Positions 35,869 through 44,061 of a stretch of 64,000 nt of DNA are shown piece by piece. The position numbers and the translations under genes were made by a program. Location: positions 2,606,501 through 2,670,500 of the forward strand of contig CP119314.1 of NCBI GenBank assembly GCA_029202385.1, in the 5' to 3' direction. The DNA comes from Candidatus Sphingomonas phytovorans. Lineage in GTDB: Bacteria; Pseudomonadota; Alphaproteobacteria; Sphingomonadales; Sphingomonadaceae. Under the pieces are notes generated by a model, which did not search any database, was not told where the DNA came from, and saw only the letters and a list, made by a program, of their open reading frames with translations. The number at the start of each line of letters is the position of its first letter. The first letter of the stretch is position 1.

Positions 35869-36033
35869 CCCTACATGTCGATATTGCCCATCGCGTCCTG
35901 ATATCGGATCGACGCCCTCGCGATGTCGACGGCGGATGGCGGGTTGTGCCTGAACGGCATGAAGCTTCTCCCCTGTCGCGACGATTGTGCCCGTGGCAAA
36001 GGGAGCGAGTCCAGTAGCAACGGGAGAGCGACG

Positions 36034-36489
36034 ATGACCCAGATGACCCTGCCGATGGAGGGTGGCTGCCGCTGCGGCAAGGTGCGCATCCGGATCGACA
36101 AGCCGCCGATGCTGACGATGGCGTGCCATTGCACCGGCTGCCAGAAGATGAGCGCCAGCGCCTATTCGCTCAGCGTCGCCATTCCCACCGACGGCTTCAC
36201 GGTGACGAAGGGCGACACCGTGATCGGGGGGCTCCACGGCGACCAATCGCAGCATCATCATTGCGACTGGTGCAAGAGCTGGGTCTTCACCCGGATCGCG
36301 TTCGACGTCGGCTTCGTCAATGTCCGCCCGACGATGCTCGACGATGCGGGGTGGTACGTTCCGTTCATGGAGACCTATACCAGCGAAGCACTGCCCTGGG
36401 CGAAGACACCCGCAAAGCATCGCTACCCGCAGTTTCCGGAGATGGCGGATTTCGGAAAACTGCTCGCCGAGTTTGCCGAGCAGGCTTAG
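36034..36489 (+). CDS. GFA (CENP-V/glutathione-dependent formaldehyde-activating) family protein
   Basis: 151 residues. Zinc ligands are visible in GGCRCGKV, ACHCTGCQKM and HHHCDWCKSW, in the order expected for the GFA beta-tent fold. The ATG at 36034 has GGGAGAG upstream. The true substrate of most family members is unknown. Confidence 0.9.
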   Translation: MTQMTLPMEGGCRCGKVRIRIDKPPMLTMACHCTGCQKMSASAYSLSVAIPTDGFTVTKGDTVIGGLHGDQSQHHHCDWCKSWVFTRIAFDVGFVNVRPTMLDDAGWYVPFMETYTSEALPWAKTPAKHRYPQFPEMADFGKLLAEFAEQA

Positions 36490-36535
36490 CGGTCGGAACC
36501 ACGCCTGGTCCCCTTATTGTCGTCCGGAGGTCGAG

Positions 36536-36691
36536 ATGAGCAACGCCGACTTGAACGATCGCCAACTTCTGCGCGAAGCCATTGCCGCGTTCCGCGAGAA
36601 GGATATCGAACGCGCCAGGCCTCTTTTCGCCGAATTTTCCGAACGCAGCGTCGCGAGGGTCAAAGCCAGGGTTGCGAACGATCCGGCGTGA
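36536..36691 (+). CDS. Small helical hypothetical protein
   Basis: 51 residues, all helix-forming and charged (LLREAIAAFREKDIERARPL). CGGAGG lies just upstream of the ATG. No family recognised. Confidence 0.5.
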   Translation: MSNADLNDRQLLREAIAAFREKDIERARPLFAEFSERSVARVKARVANDPA

Positions 36692-36765
36692 TCGGGCGTC
36701 CGCTCAGGCACGCCGCCCGCCAGACGCTGCCCTGAAGCCATCTCGGACCCGGACGCTCACCCGCT

Positions 36766-36791
36766 GCCGGCAGCCGGCAGCCGGCAGCCGG
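36766..36791. repeat. GCCGGCA heptamer tandem repeat
   Basis: Three full GCCGGCA units and a partial fourth, between a small ORF and the convergent acetyltransferase gene. Confidence 0.85.
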
Positions 36792-36819
36792 ATCAGGTCG
36801 ATCCGGCGACCGTCCTCCG

Positions 36820-37491
36820 CTACGCGCGGGCCCTCGCTTCCGGCTCGGCATCATATTTTGACGACGCGGCAGCGAGCCCCGCGATATCATCCGAGCAGAT
36901 GAACGATTTCAATGCATCGAACTTTGCCTTCTCCCACTGGTAGATGCCCAGGGCGAGGAGGGCAGCGACCGTCTCCGATGGGAAACGCTGGCGGATTGGA
37001 GCAGCGGGATTGCCGGCCACGACCATGTAGGGCGCGACATCCTTCGTGACGATCGCACCGGAGGCAATGACCGCGCCTTCGCCGATGGTGACGCCGGGCA
37101 TGATCATGGCACGCATGCCGATCCAGGCGCCGTCTCCGATGACCGTGTCTCCCTTGCCAGCATAGGCATCGAGGATGACTTCGGGAAAGGGGTAGAGGCT
37201 GAACCAGTCAGTGCGGTGAGTGTGGTTGCCACCCATGAGGATGACCGCCTCAGCACCGATGCACACATGATCGCCGATATGGAGCTGGTCGACAGGCCAT
37301 TGCGACACCCAGGTGGCTGCGCTGTATTCGTCGCCATAGAGATAGCGGACAACGCTCTGCTCAAACGAGCCCGACCAGGCGTCGCTATAATAGCTGCCTC
37401 GTCCACGGATATGGATGTTCGGATTCTTTACCGTCTCGTGAAGATATTCGACGTTGGACCAATGCTTCTTGCGAGGTGTCATACTTGGCAT
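36820..37491 (-). CDS. Xenobiotic acyltransferase of the CatB type (hexapeptide repeat)
   Basis: 223 residues with a left-handed beta-helix: GDHVCIGAEAVILMGGNHTH (candidate catalytic His), GDTVIGDGAWIGMRAMIMPG and VIASGAIVTKDVAPYMVVAG, ending GNPAAPIRQRFPSETVAALL. This order matches chloramphenicol and streptogramin acetyltransferases (CatB/Vat). Whether it acetylates an antibiotic is unproven. A second ATG nine nt in (MTPRKKHW) is possible. It is divergent from the arr gene with ~200 nt between. Confidence 0.85.
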   Translation of the reverse strand: MPSMTPRKKHWSNVEYLHETVKNPNIHIRGRGSYYSDAWSGSFEQSVVRYLYGDEYSAATWVSQWPVDQLHIGDHVCIGAEAVILMGGNHTHRTDWFSLYPFPEVILDAYAGKGDTVIGDGAWIGMRAMIMPGVTIGEGAVIASGAIVTKDVAPYMVVAGNPAAPIRQRFPSETVAALLALGIYQWEKAKFDALKSFICSDDIAGLAAASSKYDAEPEARARA

Positions 37492-37694
37492 ATCTGTTCA
37501 CTAGGCCGAGAGGCAAAAGCCATGCCGGCCGATGTCAATCCGCCGCCCTGCCCGAGCGTATCGCTGAAAGGTGAGTCGCAGGATCTCGCCGCATCTCCCG
37601 CTACTATCGTGTATCCCATGGTGGGGCTTGCCGCAAGCCGCGCCTCTTGTCCTATGAAAACGGCCCTCGATTCGCATCAAAGGAGCCGCGAGCC

Positions 37695-38108
37695 ATGTCA
37701 GCTTCCGCCAGCATGTTTTCACCATCATTCTTCCACGGAACACGGGCCGACCTGAAACCCGGAGACCTGATCGTCGTCGGCTACCAATCCAACTTTACCG
37801 AAGCCACGCCGCTATCCTGGGTGTATCTGGCGGGCACGCTCGATGCTGCGATCTGGGGCGCCGAGCTTGCCGTGAACGGTGCGCGAGAACGGATTTACGT
37901 CGTGGAACCGACCGGGCCGATCGTGGACGATCCCAACCTGACCGACAAGAAGTTTCCCGGCAATCCGACGCTCTCCTATCGCTCCCGCGATCCACTGCGC
38001 GTCATTGCCGAAGTTACGAAGTGGGAGGGACACCCGCCTGAACAATTACAGCAGATGAAAAACGGTCTTGCCCGTTTGAGGTCGGAGGGCGCGGATATCA
38101 TCGACTGA
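37695..38108 (+). CDS. arr: Rifamycin ADP-ribosyltransferase
   Basis: 137 residues, normal Arr length. Diagnostic blocks in order: FFHGTRADLKPGDLIVVG, YQSNFTEATPLSWVYLAGTL, DAAIWGAELAVNGARERIYV, VEPTGPIVDDPNLTDKKFPG and YRSRDPLRVIAEVTKWEGHP, ending with PPEQL. These cover the NAD-binding cleft. Arr enzymes ADP-ribosylate and inactivate rifamycins. The ATG at 37695 sits behind AAAGGAG. Base composition resembles the neighbouring chromosome, so it looks intrinsic, not recently acquired. Confidence 0.93.
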   Translation: MSASASMFSPSFFHGTRADLKPGDLIVVGYQSNFTEATPLSWVYLAGTLDAAIWGAELAVNGARERIYVVEPTGPIVDDPNLTDKKFPGNPTLSYRSRDPLRVIAEVTKWEGHPPEQLQQMKNGLARLRSEGADIID

Positions 38109-38242
38109 CACATGAACGCTATCCGGCATGTTCCGGTGGGTTTGCATAGCGGCAGGGCTTCAACGGGACAGTCGATCTCTCGCTCGGTGGATGGCAGCGG
38201 TACAAGAATTGATCGGCGCTTCGGGCCTGGCTGAATAGAGCT

Positions 38243-38587
38243 CTATGGTGCGATCAGCCGGGCGCGATCGAGATCCTGTTCCGTCAGTTCCTGAGCCGAG
38301 ACATATCGCGTGGTCCATTGCGGGTAGCCCCCGGGCGTCATCTCGATATCGGGAAGGCCGATGGGATCGTCCCCCGTCTCCACCCACCCTGCACCGAGGC
38401 AGTGATCGCAGATCACGCGCGTGCAGCGAAAACTCACCAGATCGATCTCGCTGTTCCATTGCCCATGCCCCACGCAGACGGGGCACATCGCATCGAGCGT
38501 ACCGTTGCGGGGCTGAAGCGGGACGATGTCGAACGCGTGCGGGCTGTCCGGCCCCGCGCAGGTAACGATCATGCTGGCGTGAGGCAT
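38243..38587 (-). CDS. Small zinc-knuckle hypothetical protein
   Basis: 114 residues with two CxxCxGxG motifs, CPVCVGHG and CDHCLGAGW, about 27 residues apart, as in one half of a DnaJ zinc-binding domain. There is no J domain. The start at 38587 has an AGAAGAG site. Function unknown; zinc binding is likely. Confidence 0.65.
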   Translation of the reverse strand: MPHASMIVTCAGPDSPHAFDIVPLQPRNGTLDAMCPVCVGHGQWNSEIDLVSFRCTRVICDHCLGAGWVETGDDPIGLPDIEMTPGGYPQWTTRYVSAQELTEQDLDRARLIAP

Positions 38588-38649
38588 TGGCTGCACTCTT
38601 CTTTCGGAAAAAACGCTCCAACGTGCCGGGCTCGTATAGGTTCGATCGT

Positions 38650-40086
38650 TCAGCCCAGCATGCCCTGATAGCTTGTCGGACTTCGCGGCAACGATATCCG
38701 CGCCGTGACCCCGGCCGCTACGATAAGCGCGAGCACCGCACCACCAAGGACCAGCGCCCGCCGCGACGGGCGCCGCTCGGCGGCCAGCAATATTGCCGCC
38801 AGCGCCGCCGCCATCATCGGCCAGAGATGATAGCGAAGATCGGAAGCGATGCTCACCACGGCGAAGCTCGCCTCAAGCGTGAGCGCCGAGACAGCAAGCG
38901 CCAGTGCGAGATCGCGCGCGGGGCTCCGTGGCCGGGCCAGCGCGACGCACAGGCCGACGGCAGCGACGACGATCCACGCGATCGGCCAGCCGAGCGGTGT
39001 CTCGGCCAGCCAGCCGCCGAACCAGGCGATCGCCGACGCGACCGGTCCCGGGGAACCGAGACCAAGACCGTTCGGTTCCGACCGGCGGGGCGGGGCCGCA
39101 TCGGGCCTGCCCGCCGGCACGAGCAGGCGATCGGTCGAATTGAGATGCGCCAGGCGGTGCCTGGCATAGGCGATGGGATGATGTGCGATCGACCCGAGCC
39201 ACAGGGTAGTAAGAGCACGCGGCGGAATCAGTTCGAGACGCCGGGCGATGCTGCCGCAATGATCGTCGTCGCCAAGCGGATCCCAGAAATAGGGCTGATA
39301 GCACTGGCGCTGTTCGATCAGCGTGTGCTCGGCCGGCAGAAGGACATCGGCGCTGCCGGAGAAATGGGCGATGCCCGCAAGGTCGAAGATCGGCAAGGTG
39401 CGCGTGACCTTGGTCTCGTCAGCACCGAGCAGGCCGTGGTTGATCGGCGGGCTCACCGCGAGCACCATGAGGATGCCCACGACAATGGCGAGGCCGCGCT
39501 GCCAGAGGCGCAGCGGCCATGGCGCCAGCATCACGACCAGCGGCACGACCGCGAAGACGGCGTTCGCCCGAACCAGCATCGCATACACGAGCAATGCCCC
39601 CACCGCCGCCATGACAATGATCGGCACGCGCCTGTCCGCGAAGCGCCACCAGCCGACCAGCCCCGTAGCGGCGACGATCGCGCCGAGCATCTGAGTGTCC
39701 TTCAGCACCGCAGCCTGCCATCCGGCGAAGAGCGGGAGCGCGCCGATGGCGAGCACCGCCACGCCAGCGCGCGCCTTGTCCGATCGGGCGAGCGCGGCCG
39801 CGAGCAGACCCAGACCGAGCCAGTACAGGACGAACTGGACCACGAACATCGGCGTCGCGCCCGGCCCGAACGGATGCAGCGCCGCCCAGAGCCGCGCCAT
39901 CGCCGGCGGATGCCAGTCGAGATAGGTGCCGCTCAGGACCTGCTTGTACTGCTCGACCGAGTCATACTCGACCACGCCCGGCCACCAGATCGCCAGCGCG
40001 GCGCAACAGAGAAGCGAGGCAGCGATGGCGAGGCGGACCGGGCTCCCTCGCCCGACAGTCACGTTTTCTGAATATCCCGAAGCCAT
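38650..40086 (-). CDS. Polytopic membrane protein, possible GT-C transferase
   Basis: 478 residues with ten or more hydrophobic helices. An early loop VEYDSVEQYKQVLSGTYLDW and HPPAMARLWAALHPFGPGAT sits where GT-C enzymes carry their acidic catalytic loop. A large polar segment (about 250-350: IEQRQCYQPYFWDPLGDDDH) separates two membrane halves. The start is set at ATG 40086. Lies 13 nt after the amidohydrolase, so probably cotranscribed. No specific substrate recognised. Confidence 0.7.
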   Translation of the reverse strand: MASGYSENVTVGRGSPVRLAIAASLLCCAALAIWWPGVVEYDSVEQYKQVLSGTYLDWHPPAMARLWAALHPFGPGATPMFVVQFVLYWLGLGLLAAALARSDKARAGVAVLAIGALPLFAGWQAAVLKDTQMLGAIVAATGLVGWWRFADRRVPIIVMAAVGALLVYAMLVRANAVFAVVPLVVMLAPWPLRLWQRGLAIVVGILMVLAVSPPINHGLLGADETKVTRTLPIFDLAGIAHFSGSADVLLPAEHTLIEQRQCYQPYFWDPLGDDDHCGSIARRLELIPPRALTTLWLGSIAHHPIAYARHRLAHLNSTDRLLVPAGRPDAAPPRRSEPNGLGLGSPGPVASAIAWFGGWLAETPLGWPIAWIVVAAVGLCVALARPRSPARDLALALAVSALTLEASFAVVSIASDLRYHLWPMMAAALAAILLAAERRPSRRALVLGGAVLALIVAAGVTARISLPRSPTSYQGMLG

Positions 40087-40099
40087 CTGCGCTGCCGGA

Positions 40100-41371
40100 T
40101 CAGCGGATGCGTTGACCGCCCTTGATGACGGCCGCCGGATGTTCGAGCAGGCGGACATCGGCCAGCGGATCGCCATCGACCGCGACGATGTCGCCATAGC
40201 GCCCCACCGCGATCGTACCGACATCGCCGGTGCGCCCAAGCGCCTGGGCGGCATTGCTGGTCGCCGCGCGGATCGCCTCGAGCGGCGGCATGCCCCATTC
40301 GACCATCTTGGCGAATTGCAGCCCGTTCTGGCCGGCGGGGAAGACCCCGCCATTGTCTGTACCGAAGACCATCTTCACGCCAGCTTTGTAGGCGTCACGG
40401 AAGGTCTCGCGCTGGCGGCGGCCGATCGCGCGCTCCTTCTCAAGCGATTCCGGATAGACGCCGTTCTTCGCCCCCTCGGCAAGGATATAGTCGTCGTCAT
40501 AGATATCCATCGAGAACCAGGCGCCATGTTCCTTCGCCAGCCTGAAGGATTCGGCATCGGCCAGGCTGGCATGCTCGATCGTGTCGATCCCGGCGCGGAG
40601 CGCGTCGTTGATCCCGGCCGTACCATGGGCATGCGCCGCGACCTTCAGCCCGAGCATATGCGCCTCGTCGGCGACTGCCTTCATCTCCTCATAGGTCATC
40701 TGCTGGGCGCCGGCGACATCGGAACGCGACAGCACGCCACCGGTCGCGCAGATCTTGATCACCTCGGCGCCATATTTGCGCACCTTGCGCACCAGCTTGC
40801 GATAGCCCTCCGGCCCGTCGGCGACCGAGGGGGTCGGCACCTCGGCGAAGCTGGGAGGCAGACCCTCGGTCCCGTCGCAATGCCCGCCGGTCGCGCCGAG
40901 CGCGAAAGTGGCGGGAACGACGCGCGGGCCAGGCACATAGCCACGCTCGATCGCCTGTTTCAGGCCGACATCGTTATACCCGCGCGAACCGACATTGCGC
41001 ACCGTGGTGAAGCCGGCCTCAAGCATCGCCTTCGCGTTGGCGACACCCACCGCCTGCCAGAAGCTGTCGGTGAATTCGAGCGCCTTGAAACCGCTGATCC
41101 GCGCATCCGAATCGAGATGAACATGCATGTCGATCAGGCCGGGGAGGATGGTCTTGCCGGCGAGATCGATCCGCTTCGCATCCTTCGGGATCGCAACCAC
41201 GCCCTGGGTACCGACCGTGGTGATCCGGCCATCGACGATCACCACCGCCGGCTTGTCTAGGGTCCGCCCGGCGGCAACGTCGACCAGGTGATCGGCGGTG
41301 ACGACCACCGTCTCCGCCGCGCTTGGCGCTGCGACCAGCGCCAGCAACGCACCGCCCAGATATTTCAGCAT
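40100..41371 (-). CDS. Exported amidohydrolase-family protein
   Basis: 423 residues with a signal peptide (LKYLGGALLALVAAPSAAE). The amidohydrolase metal motif is LPGLIDMHVHLDSD. A lysine segment GAEVIKICATGGVLSR, histidines in KVAAHAHGTAGIND and DTIEHAS, and an aspartate in VFGTDNGGVFPAG complete a binuclear centre like that of Xaa-Pro dipeptidase and imidazolonepropionase relatives. GGGGGAAAG precedes the ATG. The natural substrate, possibly a dipeptide, is not defined. Confidence 0.88.
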   Translation of the reverse strand: MLKYLGGALLALVAAPSAAETVVVTADHLVDVAAGRTLDKPAVVIVDGRITTVGTQGVVAIPKDAKRIDLAGKTILPGLIDMHVHLDSDARISGFKALEFTDSFWQAVGVANAKAMLEAGFTTVRNVGSRGYNDVGLKQAIERGYVPGPRVVPATFALGATGGHCDGTEGLPPSFAEVPTPSVADGPEGYRKLVRKVRKYGAEVIKICATGGVLSRSDVAGAQQMTYEEMKAVADEAHMLGLKVAAHAHGTAGINDALRAGIDTIEHASLADAESFRLAKEHGAWFSMDIYDDDYILAEGAKNGVYPESLEKERAIGRRQRETFRDAYKAGVKMVFGTDNGGVFPAGQNGLQFAKMVEWGMPPLEAIRAATSNAAQALGRTGDVGTIAVGRYGDIVAVDGDPLADVRLLEHPAAVIKGGQRIR

Positions 41372-41557
41372 GGCTTTCCCCCCGTTCGACCCGCCATCGC
41401 CTCGCGACGGGCCATTTTTCGAACCCGCCACCGGACTAGCGCAGATTCGAAATCCGACGAAACACAACTTCCGTTCGTGCCGGCCAACCACCGAGACGGC
41501 CGGGAGGCGCATGAAGGACGGACCTCACGCGCCACAAGGCCGGCGGGCACCGAACGG

Positions 41558-42952
41558 TCAGATGTGCAGCGCCTTCCCATAGGCGCCGAGCACGCTCTCA
41601 TGCATCATCTCGGACAGGGTCGGGTGAGCGAACACCGTCTCCATCAGCTCCGCCTCGGTCGTTTCGAGCTGGCGGGCGACGACATAGCCCTGGATCAGCT
41701 CGGTCACCTCGGCGCCGACCATGTGCGCGCCAAGCAGTTCGCCGGTCTTCGCGTCGAACACCGTCTTCACGAAACCCTCGGCCTCGCCTAGCGCGATCGC
41801 CTTGCCGTTGCCGATGAAGGGGAATTTGCCGACCTTGACCTCATGGCCGGCTTCCTTCGCTTTCGCCTCGGTGAAGCCGACCGAAGCGACCTGGGGCCGC
41901 GAATAGGTGCAGCCCGGGATATTCCAGGTCTCGAACGGATGCGGCTTCTCGCCGGCGATCGCCTCGACGCAGACGACGCCCTCATGGCTCGCCTTGTGCG
42001 CCAGCCAGGGCGGACCCGTCACGTCGCCGATCGCGTAGATGCCCTCGACATTGGTACGCGCATAGCCGTCAGTGACGATATGGCCGCGGTCGGTCTTCAC
42101 GCCGAGTTTCTCGAGCCCGATATCCTCGGTGTTGGGCACGATGCCGATCGCGACGATGGCGTGGCTGAACTCCTCGGTGGTCACCGTGCCGTCCTTGCCC
42201 TTGATCTTGGCGCTAACGCTCTTGGCGCCCGGGGTCAGACCTTCGATGCCGGCGCCGGTGATGATTCGGATCTTCTGCTTGGTCAGCGCCTTTTCCATGA
42301 AGGCGGAGACTTCTTCATCCTCGACGGGGAGGATGCGCGGCAGCATCTCGACGATGGTCACCTCGGCGCCCATGTCCGAATAGAAACTGGCGAACTCGAC
42401 GCCGATCGCGCCGGAGCCGATCACCAGCAATTTCGTCGGCATCTCTTCCGGGACCATCGCGTGGCGATAGGTCCAGATTCGCTTGCCGTCGGCCTTGGCG
42501 AAGGGCAGGTCGCGGGCGCGGGCGCCGGTCGCGATGATGATGTTCTTCGCTTCGAGCTCGGTAGTCTTGTCGCCCTGCCTGACGCTGAGCTTGCCCCTGG
42601 CGGTGATGGTGCCGGTGCCCTCATAGACGGTCACCTTGTTCTTCTTCATCAGGCCCTTCACGCCAGCGTTGAGCTGGCCCGCGACCTTGCGCGAGCGCTC
42701 GACGATCTTCGTGAGGTCGTAGCCGGGATTCTCGACCTTCAGGCCGTAATCGGCGGCATGGCTCATATAATGATAGATTTCCGACGTGCGCAGCAGCGCC
42801 TTGGTCGGGATGCAGCCCCAGTTGAGGCAGATGCCGCCGAGACGCTCCCGCTCGACGATCGCGGTCTTCAGCCCGAGCTGCGCCGCGCGGATCGCCGCGA
42901 CATAGCCGCCGGGGCCCGAACCGAGGATGATGAGGTCGAAACTGTCAGCCAC
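41558..42952 (-). CDS. lpdA: Dihydrolipoyl dehydrogenase (E3)
   Basis: 464 residues. FAD motif LIILGSGPGGYVAAIRAAQL, redox-active disulfide GGICLNWGCIPTKALL, NAD domain LLVIGSGAIGVEFASF and the C-terminal interface HAHPTLSEMMHESVLGAYGK. It reoxidises lipoyl groups of 2-oxoacid dehydrogenases. The start is GTG at 42952 with AAGGA 8 nt upstream. It lies downstream of pdhC with three small genes between them. Confidence 0.95.
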   Translation of the reverse strand: MADSFDLIILGSGPGGYVAAIRAAQLGLKTAIVERERLGGICLNWGCIPTKALLRTSEIYHYMSHAADYGLKVENPGYDLTKIVERSRKVAGQLNAGVKGLMKKNKVTVYEGTGTITARGKLSVRQGDKTTELEAKNIIIATGARARDLPFAKADGKRIWTYRHAMVPEEMPTKLLVIGSGAIGVEFASFYSDMGAEVTIVEMLPRILPVEDEEVSAFMEKALTKQKIRIITGAGIEGLTPGAKSVSAKIKGKDGTVTTEEFSHAIVAIGIVPNTEDIGLEKLGVKTDRGHIVTDGYARTNVEGIYAIGDVTGPPWLAHKASHEGVVCVEAIAGEKPHPFETWNIPGCTYSRPQVASVGFTEAKAKEAGHEVKVGKFPFIGNGKAIALGEAEGFVKTVFDAKTGELLGAHMVGAEVTELIQGYVVARQLETTEAELMETVFAHPTLSEMMHESVLGAYGKALHI

Positions 42953-43340
42953 GTGGTAGGTCCTTCTTCTCCCTCCCCCCTTGCGGGGGAGGGCTGGGGA
43001 GAGGGGGCGGAGACGAAACCGGCTCGATGCCGGGTTCGTCTCCTTCGAGCGCAACGAGGATGGACGTAAGAACGCCCTCCGGATTCTGCAGTATGTCGTT
43101 GTTCCAGAAACGCAGGAGACCGGAGCCCCCGGCTCTCAGCCAGTCGTCGCGATGCGTGTCGTAGGTGCTTTCCAGATGTTGCGAGCCATCAGGCTCGACA
43201 ATCGAGCTTGCGGCAAAGCACGCGACATCGGCGATGTACGGATCGATCGGCTGCTGTCCCTTGACCTTCCAGCCGGCGAGCCGCTTGTTGCGAAGGAGTT
43301 GCCAAAGCGCACGCTCCGCCTCCGTCGGGTTGGCGCACAT
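42945..43340 (-). CDS. DUF559 endonuclease-like protein
   Basis: About 131 residues from ATG 43340 (open to 43460). The DUF559/Vsr-like core is NPTEAERALWQLLRNKRLAG, KGQQPIDPYIADVACFAASS and IVEPDGSQHLES, then LLRFWNNDILQNPEGVL. The PD-(D/E)xK acidic residue that is normally D/E-V-D-G reads EPDG here, so activity is uncertain. Both ends read into GC-rich palindromic repeats, giving a repeat-encoded SSPPPLPSPPPQGG tail. It overlaps the lpdA start by 8 nt. Confidence 0.65.
   Translation of the reverse strand: MCANPTEAERALWQLLRNKRLAGWKVKGQQPIDPYIADVACFAASSIVEPDGSQHLESTYDTHRDDWLRAGGSGLLRFWNNDILQNPEGVLTSILVALEGDEPGIEPVSSPPPLPSPPPQGGREKKDLPRG
42971..42993. repeat. GC-rich palindromic repeat before lpdA
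   Basis: CCCTCCCCC and CGGGGGAGGG form a hairpin about 20 nt upstream of the lpdA start, within the DUF559 C-terminal coding end. Same family as those near 30.7 kb. Confidence 0.65.
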
Positions 43341-43389
43341 GTGCCCGGCGTTGCCAAGCGTGCTCGACTTCGTCGAGCCCCGTCTCCCT

Positions 43390-43408
43390 CCCAACGCTTC
43401 GCGTTGGG
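43390..43408. repeat. Palindromic repeat upstream of the DUF559 gene
   Basis: CCCAACGC-ttc-GCGTTGGG between the thioesterase and DUF559 genes, next to a partial CTCGAC-ttc-GTCGAG hairpin. Confidence 0.65.
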
Positions 43409-43456
43409 GCCCTCCCTCCCGCGCAAGGGGCGAAGGATTAGAAGAAGACAGGCTGA

Positions 43457-43837
43457 TCATCCGGCCAACGCCTTTGGCCTGCCGTCCTTGCCCATCGATA
43501 CCAGAATATAGGTGCCCTGCGCCGCCCGCGCAGTGCCCTCGCCGTGGCGATCGCGGCGCCAGACATCGACCGCGACCGTCATCGAGGTCTTGCCGGTCGC
43601 GACGATCTTCGCGTGGAAGGACACTTCGTCGCCGATGGTGACCGGCGTTGTGAAGCTGAAATCATTCGCGGCGACGACGGGCGCGTGCCCGCCGCAATGG
43701 CGCGAGGCGACCGAGCCGGCGGCAAGGGCCATCTGCCCCATCAGCCAGCCGACGAAGATGAAACCATAGGGATTCGCATCCGCCGCCATCGCGGTCGCCC
43801 GGATGACGGGCGGGCTTTCGGGAGGGCCGTCAGCCAT
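43457..43837 (-). CDS. Acyl-CoA thioesterase (YciA/BACH-like hotdog)
   Basis: 126 residues. The hotdog signature ANPYGFIFVGWLMGQMALAA contains the usual catalytic Asn/Gly helix. NDFSFTTPVTIGDEVSFHAK and GKTSMTVAVDVWRRD are family blocks. It hydrolyses acyl-CoAs. The start at 43837 overlaps the upstream small membrane gene by 8 nt. Confidence 0.88.
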   Translation of the reverse strand: MADGPPESPPVIRATAMAADANPYGFIFVGWLMGQMALAAGSVASRHCGGHAPVVAANDFSFTTPVTIGDEVSFHAKIVATGKTSMTVAVDVWRRDRHGEGTARAAQGTYILVSMGKDGRPKALAG

Positions 43838-44054
43838 TGGCGCGGGGCTGGCCAGTCTTCGATTCCTGATCGGCGCGCCAGGCAAGCCTGAGCGGGCGTA
43901 TGCCCATGAACGCCACCACCGCCATCACAACATAGGCAACGTCCCAGATTGCCCCCGCCGAGCGGGGCACGCCCCAGGCAGCGGCCGACGCGAGCAGCGC
44001 CGTGCCGACAAGGCCGGCCGCGATATGAAGCAGTTCGAAGAGAGTCCGCTTCAC
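43830..44054 (-). CDS. Small two-helix membrane protein
   Basis: 74 residues with two membrane helices (LLHIAAGLVGTALLASAAAW and AIWDVAYVVMAVVAFMGI) and a charged C-terminus. GTG start at 44054 with GAGG overlapping the pdhC stop, so translationally coupled to pdhC. Function unknown. Confidence 0.75.
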   Translation of the reverse strand: MKRTLFELLHIAAGLVGTALLASAAAWGVPRSAGAIWDVAYVVMAVVAFMGIRPLRLAWRADQESKTGQPRANG

Positions 44055-44061
44055 CGCGCCC

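Noticed and set aside
36766..36791. GCCGGCA heptamers as a CRISPR-like or phase-variation tract
   Set aside because: Only three full units and not in or before a coding start; no spacers.
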